Shown here: positions 57,507-64,000 of the stretch, piece after piece
Layout of the letters: every line of letters begins with the position of its first letter
How positions within the stretch are numbered: the stretch's first letter is position 1
Source: Bacillota bacterium
GTDB lineage: Bacteria > Bacillota > Clostridia > Lachnospirales > Lachnospiraceae
Length of the DNA: 64,000 bases
Reading direction: 5' to 3'
Assembly: GCA_023437365.1 (NCBI GenBank)
Contig: JAEZGK010000035.1
Location: 1 to 64,000, forward strand
Translations under genes and position numbers: made by a program
The notes under the pieces: model-generated
Seen by the model: the letters and a program-made list of their open reading frames with translations, nothing else
Told to the model about the DNA's origin: nothing
Databases searched by the model: none

Positions 57507-59969
57507 CTACATTTTCACAAGCCTGAGTACATTGACGGACAAAGGCGGTGCCTTGTAGACGAATTTATCAGCTGCACCCTTCAGTACATATTCTTTATCA
57601 TGAATGTTCGTTGGATTATGAAAGCTGTTCTCTGCTTTTTTATCACCGGTCAATTGATAGCATTTGTATTCATCCGCAACATTACAATCTAAATCAATTG
57701 TAACCATATCCTCCTGCTCTGCCATATTCACCAGCTTGATGATTACCTCCTGGTCTGTATCGCTCACTACAGTATGCAGGCAACGGAAGGAGGGAAGCTC
57801 TATTTCGTGTATCTTTTCCCCATTCACTAATAAGGTGAGTTTTTTGCCGTCTGTCGTATAGGTGAAGCGATTAAATTCATTCTCTATCAGCTTAACCTTC
57901 TTATCCTGATCCAGAATCACATTATCAGGATATTCCTTTTCCTCCAATCGGCTCTTTCCGTTCTTCAGCTTCCAAAGAAAGGGTCTAACATTTTCTACAT
58001 TCCATTCCTTCGGAGGATGAGTCTCGTCACTGATATAAACCTCTTTCGGAATACGGGAACTGAAGATTCCAAGGATAATCTCTCTGCCCTCATCTGCTCG
58101 AATGTCAATCTCAAACGTACCGGTAGTGATCTCTTCCTCTCCAAAAATGATAAAGATATCCTCCTGATTGATTCCGTGATATCTTCTGTTTTCTTCCCGT
58201 TGCAAGACATCGGAGGTTCTTACTGTAAAGTACTCGTCCGTTGCTTCCACTCTGCCCATCAATTCATGGGAAGGTTCCGTTTTTTTACCGTTCCAGGTTG
58301 CATAGCGGTAAACCAGCTCCGAAGCTCCATGCAGAGAAGCCATACCCCTTAAGGGGCGAAGAATCATTTCTGTTTCTTCTACGGTATCTACAATATATTC
58401 TCCGCGGTGGGTACCAAACAGCTTCCATACGTAATAGCTTGGAATACCATAGCATTCCGTATTATTAAATCGAAGCAGGTTGGGATACCAGGCATTATAA
58501 TTTACATTCTCCAGCAATGGTGCGTAGGATACCATGGTTACGACATCCTGATTCTTCTCCACTCCCGTAAAGAAAGCGGCTTCGCCAAGTGCACCATAGA
58601 ATTGACCTACATAACCACGGATCACGGATACTTCACCTAGAAAGATTTCCGGACCGCTCCTGTCATACGATTGGAACTTATCGGTATTCTCTGCGAAAAA
58701 TTCCGTTGTATTATAATAATGTTCATCAACGATATCAACCGGAAGTCCATGTTCCTCCACATGTGTATTCGCAACAAATTTCATATGGGGATAACGCTCC
58801 TTCACCGCGTTATAGCATTTTATGTATCTTTCTTCATAGGCTTCTCCGAAATTCTCATTGCCTATCTCAATCATATTCAATTTGAATGGCTCCGGATGAC
58901 CCATAATTGCCCGGAGTCCTCCCCACCTGCTATCAGCTGCGCCGATCGCATATTCTATAGCATCCAGGGTATCCTGAAGCATATCGTCAAAGTCTAAACC
59001 CACCAATAACACTTCTTTTCTTGCCTGACAGGTCATACCGCAATTAAAAACATAGAGCGGTTCCATATCAAGATCCTCACAAAGCTGAAGGTACTCATGA
59101 AAGCCCAAGCCGTTATAGGTACGGTAATGCCACATCAGTAAATGTCCCGGTCGTTCCCAGACAGGACCCACAGTATTGCGAAAACGCATCGCTGTCGACG
59201 GACTGAAGCCTTCCACGATACAGCCACCGGGGAAACGGAAAAATTTTGGATTCATCTCTTTTAACTTCTCTACGATATCCTTTCTTAAACCATGCCCAAG
59301 ATAGGTTTCCATCGGCATCAGAGAGACAAAACCGAATTTTACTGTTCCTCCAGCCGGGCAACCAATCTCAAATTTAGCATTCTGGGTGTTATCGTCTGCT
59401 TTTAAAACAGCCTCATATAAGGAATACGTATCACTGCTTACGGTTATTTCCGTGTGGGAATATTGCTTTTCCCCTTCAGTAATGGATACCAACAGCTTTA
59501 TCGGTTGTTCCGCTTTTGCGAACATATAAAACCGATAGAAAGCCCCCTTTATCTGCGGTATTTTGCAGAAGCCCGTATTATATATTCTGCCGTTTTCACA
59601 AAACTCCACAGCCAGTGCAGCCTGCCTGTGCGCATTTAACACATCCTTCAAATCGAGCTTCATGGATGCTTGTATAGAATACCATGCAGGGATCGGTGTA
59701 TATGGTATGTCATTCTTGCGAAGCCACCTGGTTAATCCCTCACCGTGATTAAATTCATCACGCCAGCCGGTTTTCGTCACCAAGGCATACCCGTTCTCTT
59801 CCGTCGTACAATCCACCGGAGGGATCGAATCCTCAAAGGATCTGTTCCTGATCATCTCCGGATACAGACCACCGTCAACTGCTCTGTTAATGTCCTCCAG
59901 AAAGATACCGTAAAGATTTCTTGTAACCGGGATTTTCTTTGCCGACGTATTGATGTCTATTCTACTCAT
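57507..59969 (-). CDS. Alpha-L-arabinofuranosidase, GH51
   Basis: An 820-residue enzyme that releases arabinofuranose side chains from arabinoxylan or arabinan. FLEDINRAVDGGLYPEMIRNR opens the family region, an inserted carbohydrate-binding-like domain covers about 90-215, and the TIM barrel follows. The acid/base is the Glu in MIEIGNENFGEAY (about residue 370) and the nucleophile the Glu in FLGEVSVIRGY (about 442). A C-terminal beta domain closes it. There is no signal peptide, so it is intracellular. It is the first gene of the importer operon, directly behind a LacI-type operator. AAAGGGGGGGTGG lies before the ATG. Confidence 0.94.
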   Translation of the reverse strand: MSRIDINTSAKKIPVTRNLYGIFLEDINRAVDGGLYPEMIRNRSFEDSIPPVDCTTEENGYALVTKTGWRDEFNHGEGLTRWLRKNDIPYTPIPAWYSIQASMKLDLKDVLNAHRQAALAVEFCENGRIYNTGFCKIPQIKGAFYRFYMFAKAEQPIKLLVSITEGEKQYSHTEITVSSDTYSLYEAVLKADDNTQNAKFEIGCPAGGTVKFGFVSLMPMETYLGHGLRKDIVEKLKEMNPKFFRFPGGCIVEGFSPSTAMRFRNTVGPVWERPGHLLMWHYRTYNGLGFHEYLQLCEDLDMEPLYVFNCGMTCQARKEVLLVGLDFDDMLQDTLDAIEYAIGAADSRWGGLRAIMGHPEPFKLNMIEIGNENFGEAYEERYIKCYNAVKERYPHMKFVANTHVEEHGLPVDIVDEHYYNTTEFFAENTDKFQSYDRSGPEIFLGEVSVIRGYVGQFYGALGEAAFFTGVEKNQDVVTMVSYAPLLENVNYNAWYPNLLRFNNTECYGIPSYYVWKLFGTHRGEYIVDTVEETEMILRPLRGMASLHGASELVYRYATWNGKKTEPSHELMGRVEATDEYFTVRTSDVLQREENRRYHGINQEDIFIIFGEEEITTGTFEIDIRADEGREIILGIFSSRIPKEVYISDETHPPKEWNVENVRPFLWKLKNGKSRLEEKEYPDNVILDQDKKVKLIENEFNRFTYTTDGKKLTLLVNGEKIHEIELPSFRCLHTVVSDTDQEVIIKLVNMAEQEDMVTIDLDCNVADEYKCYQLTGDKKAENSFHNPTNIHDKEYVLKGAADKFVYKAPPLSVNVLRLVKM

Positions 59970-60007
59970 TGCTTCCCACCCCCCCTTTCACAAGTAATTC
60001 TATAACT

Positions 60008-60023
60008 GGTCAATCGTTTTACC
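60008..60023. promoter_or_regulatory. LacI-type operator in the GH51 promoter
   Basis: GGTCAATCGTTTTACC, about 10 bp downstream of the -10 element. It shares CGTTTTACC with the sites at 60378 and 61477. Confidence 0.7.
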
Positions 60024-60033
60024 TCATAAAGCT

Positions 60034-60062
60034 ATTATATTTTTAATTATGTGAATTGTCAA
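60034..60062 (-). promoter_or_regulatory. Promoter of the GH51-importer operon
   Basis: Minus strand: TTGACA at 60057-60062, a 17-bp spacer, and TATAAT at 60034-60039, about 65 bp upstream of the ATG. Confidence 0.85.
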
Positions 60063-60293
60063 CAGTATATATTTATATATTATTCTTATCTATGTATTTA
60101 TATACTAATTAAACAGAGATATTTGATATATATTGTGCATATTACATATATAATTACCATATTTTTGTATTTATTTTATATGTTTAACGTTTTTCCTCAA
60201 TTAGATATATTATGCTTAAAGCACGTGCACTTATATAGTCCTCGGACAGCTTGCTTTCATATGGTCTCCTTCTGATATTCCTGTTAACAACGC
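60063..60293. other. AT-rich upstream region of the GH51 promoter
   Basis: Very AT-rich with no gene. It contains TTTAACGTTTTTCC at 60183-60196, a weaker relative of the LacI-type sites. Confidence 0.4.
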
Positions 60294-60343
60294 AAAAAGA
60301 ACCTCAGGAAGGCACTTTATCGAATGTCTTCACGAGGTTCTTT
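60294..60343 (-). terminator. Terminator of the second lacI-type gene
   Basis: AAGAACCTC and GAGGTTCTT pair; on the minus strand TTTTTG follows the stem. It lies about 60 bp after the stop codon. Confidence 0.8.
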
Positions 60344-60377
60344 CATCCATATGTAATCACTATTTCTTTTATTCTAT

Positions 60378-60393
60378 GTAAAACGTTTGGTAC
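60378..60393. promoter_or_regulatory. LacI-type operator downstream of lacI
   Basis: GTAAAACGTTTGGTAC, sharing CGTTTTAC (minus strand) with the other sites. It lies 9 bp past the lacI stop and 370 bp from the GH51 operator, so a repression loop is possible. Confidence 0.6.
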
Positions 60394-60401
60394 TATCTGT
60401 T

Positions 60402-61445
60402 TTAGATCTTCTTCACAGATTCACGCACAACCAACTGGCAGGGAACCTTAATAATATTAGAATTCAGATTATCCGTGTTTTTCTCTTCTTCTATATGTGA
60501 TAATAGGATATCTGCGGATTGTTTTCCAATCTCTCTAAGTCCGATATCATAGGTCGTCAGATGTGGCCTTAAGTACTCGGAAATTTCTTTATTATCGTAG
60601 CCTACTACTGAAATATCCTGACCAATTTTGATGTCATGCTCATAAAGATAATCATAACAGCCTGCAGCCATCGTATCATTCATACAGAAAATCGCAGTTA
60701 CACCCTCTTTTATCAGTTTCTCTGTTTCTGTGTAACCGGATAACCGTTTCCAATTACCGTATCTGATCCAATCCGGATTAAATAAAATCTGCTCCTCGAA
60801 GAGCGCTTTCTGATATCCCAGGCTTCTTTTTTGGGTATGAAGATTATCTGCGGTACCGGCAATGACACCGATTCTACGATGCCCCATCGAGATCAGATAT
60901 CTGGTCATATCATATCCACCCTTTTCATCGTCGATCACAACGGAAGTAAAGCCGGGGGCTTTAGAAATCGCATACACAACGATGGCCGGTGTCTTAAAAT
61001 TCTCCTCAAAGCAATTGATCACTCTACAATGACCCGCCACATACATAATTCCATCAACCTTGATCGACAGTAATTCCTGAATGGAAGGGCGAAGTACAGA
61101 TTGCAGTTTTTTCTCATCGTTATACCAGGTATCCTGCCACTTGTCATAAAGACGCATATTCAACAAAATGGTGCGGTAATTATTGTCCTCACAATATGCC
61201 ATGACAGCCTCAACAATGGGCGAGGTACTGAATTCGATCAGATCCTCTACGATAATTCCGATAAACCTGGTTTTCTGTTTCCGTATACCCTGTGCAAAGT
61301 AATTAGGCTGATAACCGGTCTGCTTCACGACCTCCAGGACTCTCTCCCTGGTTTCCTTACTTACCTTCGGCTTACCATTTAATATATTCGATATGGTCGA
61401 TGCCGAAACACCGCACATCTCGGCTAATTCCTTTAACGTTATCAA
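60402..61445 (-). CDS. LacI-family regulator of the hemicellulose locus
   Basis: A 347-residue repressor. The helix-turn-helix ITLKELAEMCGVSASTISNILNG lies at the very N-terminus, followed by the hinge and a sugar-binding-type sensor domain that ends with PCQLVVRESVKK. I chose the TTG at 61445 because AAAGGGA precedes it and it gives the canonical short LacI N-terminus. The in-frame ATG at 61463 has no ribosome binding site. Operators before its gene, after its gene and in the GH51 promoter indicate autoregulation and control of the importer operon. Confidence 0.92.
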   Translation of the reverse strand: MITLKELAEMCGVSASTISNILNGKPKVSKETRERVLEVVKQTGYQPNYFAQGIRKQKTRFIGIIVEDLIEFSTSPIVEAVMAYCEDNNYRTILLNMRLYDKWQDTWYNDEKKLQSVLRPSIQELLSIKVDGIMYVAGHCRVINCFEENFKTPAIVVYAISKAPGFTSVVIDDEKGGYDMTRYLISMGHRRIGVIAGTADNLHTQKRSLGYQKALFEEQILFNPDWIRYGNWKRLSGYTETEKLIKEGVTAIFCMNDTMAAGCYDYLYEHDIKIGQDISVVGYDNKEISEYLRPHLTTYDIGLREIGKQSADILLSHIEEEKNTDNLNSNIIKVPCQLVVRESVKKI

Positions 61446-61476
61446 AGTATCATTCCCTTTCATGATGTAGTAGGCT

Positions 61477-61490
61477 GGTAAAACGTTTTC
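61477..61490. promoter_or_regulatory. LacI-type operator in its own leader
   Basis: GGTAAAACGTTTTC contains the perfect palindrome AAAACGTTTT (61480-61489), 32 bp upstream of the lacI start. Autorepression is inferred. Confidence 0.7.
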
Positions 61491-61573
61491 ATTAATATTA
61501 TTACTACAAAACCAGAACTTTTGCAAGCTTGAATTCCGTATTTTCATACTAATCTCAGTTTTATTTACTGATA

Positions 61574-63823
61574 TTATTCACAAAAATCACTGAATATCAA
61601 TTCAATTTCCTCACCTTTACCTAGTTTTACCATTATTGATTTTCCTTGATAACTTATGTTAGTATTAATCTCTCCCTCACATCGAATATGGCAATGTACC
61701 AGCCGGCACTCCTGCCAGCTGACGGAAATGGTACCGCAGCCGGGTAAGCACAAGCCTTTTACCTCACCCTTCCTCCAGGCTCCCGGCAATGCAGGAAGCA
61801 GTGCTATCCTGTCTTCATTTGCCTGAACAAGCATTTCCGAGATGGCAGAAACGGCACCGAAATTCCCGTCTATCTGAAATACCGCACCATTTCCCATAGG
61901 ATGATTGTCCATAAAGTTGGGAAAGGTAGAATTCCACCATAATTTATTTAAGTAGTCCCAAGCCTTGTTCCCATTTCCCAGACGTGCATATAAATTAATG
62001 ATCCAGGCACAGCTCCAGCCGGTATGTCCTCCTCCATAGCTTAAGCGACGCTCTAGCGTCCGATTGGCTGCCTCCGCAAGCATAGGTGTCTTATCCACAG
62101 TAATCTGGTGAGAGGGGTGCAGAGCATAAAGCTGTGATATATGTCGATGCCCAGGCTCCTCTTCCTCATAATCCTCATGCCACTCCATGATTTGTCCATA
62201 TCTACCGACTCTGATCGGTGGTAGTCTCTTCTCTATTTCTTCTGCTTTTCGTAAGATATCACCGGATGTCCCTAATTTCTCAGATGCCTTACGATAGACT
62301 TCAATTAAATCACGAAGAATCTGAATATCCATGGAGGGACCGGCACATACGGCGCCTTTCACTCCGTTTGGAAGGATGTAGGTATTTTCCGGCGACACGG
62401 AAGGACAGGTCACATATTCCTCTCCTCTGCGAACCAGAAAATCTTCAAAGAACAGAACAGCATCCTGAAGCACCGGATACATCTCCCTCAGAAAGACTTC
62501 ATCCATAGAATACAGATAATGTGTCCATATATGTGTACATAGCCAGGCTCCGCCCATCACCCAATAACTTGCCGGAAGATAAATATCCTGTGGAGCGCAA
62601 TCTCCCCAAAGATCCGTGTTGTGATGTGCCACAAATCCTCTGCAACCATACATTGCTTCCGCTACATGTTTTCCCTTCTTATGCATTCTCTTGAGCAGAT
62701 CAAATAAGGGAAGATGACATTGCGATAATCCGTAGGTCTCAGCGGGCCAGTAATTCATCTGTGTATTGATATTGATGGTATATTTTGAATCCCAGCAGGG
62801 TTGCAGATTATCATTCCAAAGCCCCTGCAGGTTCGCCGGCTGGCTGCCCGGTCTGCTGGAAGAAATCAAAAGATAGCGTCCATATTGAAAATATAACTCA
62901 GCCATTCTCTTCTGCAGTACCGCATTTTCTGCATTTGTCTCTTCTTTAACAGCCGCCAGTAGAAGCTCGCTGTCTGTCACGCTGGAATCACAGAGTTTAA
63001 GACTTACCTTACCGGCAAGCTTCTGATAATCCTGTATATGCCGGCTGTAAATTGAAGCAAATCCTTTTTCCGCCGCCTGCTCCAACCGCCTCACAGCTGC
63101 TTCCTTCAGCTTCTCCTCGTGATAAAAGGAGGTTTCAATTGCCAGGTAAATCAGTACCTCCTTTGCAGCTGTTACCTTAAGATGCTCTCCAATGATCTCC
63201 ATTGTCCCGCCCTGAACTTCCGTTTTTGCAGCAACAAAGAAAGAGGAGCCTTCTTTTCCCAAATCCCCCTGCATAAAAATCGTATCCTCACTAAGACAGC
63301 CAGCGTGTTCATAGAACCGTGATCGTTCCAAATGCATTGTAACTGAAATATCCTCTCCAGGGGAGGTTATTCTGATTACAATGATCTGATCCTCATAGGA
63401 AGCAAATATCTCTCTGGTCTGTGAAGTATTCTCCCCACCAAGCTCCACCTTTACGATGCCCTTATCCAGATCCAGCTGACGGCTATATTGGTTTATGTCC
63501 TCTTTATACTCCCAATTGAGGTATAGTTCACCTGCCGTCTGATAAGGATACTGACTATTCGGAGTACCTGAGAGGGAAACCTCCATCAGCTTTTCTGCTT
63601 CGGGTATTCTTCCCTCAAAAATTAAGCTGCGGATTTTCTCAAGGTTCTTCTTCGCATCGGGATTTACCCTGTCACGGAAGCCGCCATACCAGATGCTGTC
63701 TTCATTCAGCTGCAGATAATCCTGCTTTATCTTTCCGAAGACCATCCCGCCCAACCTTCCGTTTCCGATTGGGAGAGCCTCCTCCCATAATTCTGCCGGT
63801 TTGCTGAATGTAATCTGATTCAC
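61574..63823 (-). CDS. Glycoside hydrolase family 95 enzyme (alpha-L-fucosidase/galactosidase)
   Basis: A 749-residue enzyme of GH95, whose members are alpha-L-fucosidases and alpha-L-galactosidases acting on xyloglucan or similar side chains. The N-terminal domain opens WEEALPIGNGRLGGMVFG. Catalytic-region motifs INTQMNYWPAE (about residue 349) and IDGNFG (about 644, base Asp) are present. There is no signal peptide, so it is intracellular. The start codon is GTG at 63823 with GGGAGGG upstream. It ends 129 bp before the lacI start on the same strand, so the two may be co-transcribed. More genes of the locus may lie beyond the window. Confidence 0.92.
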   Translation of the reverse strand: MNQITFSKPAELWEEALPIGNGRLGGMVFGKIKQDYLQLNEDSIWYGGFRDRVNPDAKKNLEKIRSLIFEGRIPEAEKLMEVSLSGTPNSQYPYQTAGELYLNWEYKEDINQYSRQLDLDKGIVKVELGGENTSQTREIFASYEDQIIVIRITSPGEDISVTMHLERSRFYEHAGCLSEDTIFMQGDLGKEGSSFFVAAKTEVQGGTMEIIGEHLKVTAAKEVLIYLAIETSFYHEEKLKEAAVRRLEQAAEKGFASIYSRHIQDYQKLAGKVSLKLCDSSVTDSELLLAAVKEETNAENAVLQKRMAELYFQYGRYLLISSSRPGSQPANLQGLWNDNLQPCWDSKYTININTQMNYWPAETYGLSQCHLPLFDLLKRMHKKGKHVAEAMYGCRGFVAHHNTDLWGDCAPQDIYLPASYWVMGGAWLCTHIWTHYLYSMDEVFLREMYPVLQDAVLFFEDFLVRRGEEYVTCPSVSPENTYILPNGVKGAVCAGPSMDIQILRDLIEVYRKASEKLGTSGDILRKAEEIEKRLPPIRVGRYGQIMEWHEDYEEEEPGHRHISQLYALHPSHQITVDKTPMLAEAANRTLERRLSYGGGHTGWSCAWIINLYARLGNGNKAWDYLNKLWWNSTFPNFMDNHPMGNGAVFQIDGNFGAVSAISEMLVQANEDRIALLPALPGAWRKGEVKGLCLPGCGTISVSWQECRLVHCHIRCEGEINTNISYQGKSIMVKLGKGEEIELIFSDFCE

Positions 63824-64000
63824 GATACTATCCCTCCCTTTTACGGTATAAAATCTATGTCTCGAACTGCGTCGCTATCCCCTGTCACAAATCCATTAAT
63901 TTTTTATTTATCTGATTTTTAAGAGTTTAATGCTTAAAATACTGTATTTTGATTCTTGTAAGAGTGTGATGCTTCAATCACTTCATTTAGCTTATTCTGG
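63824..64000. other. Upstream region of the GH95 gene
   Basis: AT-rich and without a gene. No CG-centred LacI-type site was seen in this piece; the promoter may lie here or beyond the edge. Confidence 0.35.

Overview
The window looks like a chromosomal segment of an anaerobic, spore-forming, plant-polysaccharide-degrading Firmicute, most likely a Lachnospiraceae/Clostridium-type organism. The reasons are moderately AT-rich DNA, strong AGGAGG ribosome binding sites, pyruvate:ferredoxin oxidoreductase, a DUF3787-type spore protein, V-type ATPases, and a LacI-controlled hemicellulose locus with a CUT1-type sugar importer. No rRNA, tRNA, CRISPR array or intact transposase was seen. These calls rest on reading protein motifs and DNA signals by eye; no database search was run.

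Layout. 1-13.2 kb (mostly minus strand): central metabolism and redox, with PFOR, a small spore protein, an APC amino-acid permease, a gnd-zwf-cyclase operon, an FMN-dependent nitronate monooxygenase/FabK-like enzyme, an FNR-like regulator with an N-terminal Cys cluster, a HAD phosphatase, and a lone membrane domain of a polyprenyl glycosylphosphotransferase. 13.6-33.0 kb: two complete, divergently transcribed V-type ATPase operons separated by a LacI-family regulator. The minus operon (stalk G/H, I, K, E, C, F, A, B, D) has the gene order and c-ring Na+ ligand set of the Enterococcus hirae Na+ pump. The plus operon (stalk, C, I, K, F, E, A, B, D) has a different order and a c-subunit without those ligands. 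33-43.6 kb: a VOC protein, a YbdG-like MscS channel, a Ca2+-type P-ATPase, a TetR-controlled ABC exporter and a tandem pair of CrcB fluoride channels. 44-48.2 kb: a large secreted WG-repeat protein and a MerR/TipAS regulator. 48.4-63.8 kb: a hemicellulose-utilisation locus (GH43, type-B carboxylesterase, beta-helix protein, solute-binding lipoprotein, two permeases, GH51 arabinofuranosidase, LacI regulator, GH95 enzyme).

Working together. The sugar locus would import arabinose-containing oligosaccharides and trim them inside the cell, and the pentoses could feed the gnd/zwf part of metabolism. PFOR would oxidise pyruvate and reduce ferredoxin. The two ATPases, the P-type ATPase, the MscS channel and the CrcB pair form a dense ion-homeostasis block. 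Several regulators sit beside well-formed operators: TetR with two 20-bp palindromes around a consensus promoter, MerR with a 19-bp-spacer promoter, and both LacI proteins with repeated CG-centred sites.

The most unusual non-coding content is a family of three long palindromic elements (152 to about 219 bp, MITE-like) whose nested hairpin shows compensatory changes. There are also two in-phase tandem repeat arrays (11-bp and 23-bp units), a separate 134-bp palindrome after the second ATPase operon, and two clusters of consecutive hairpins.
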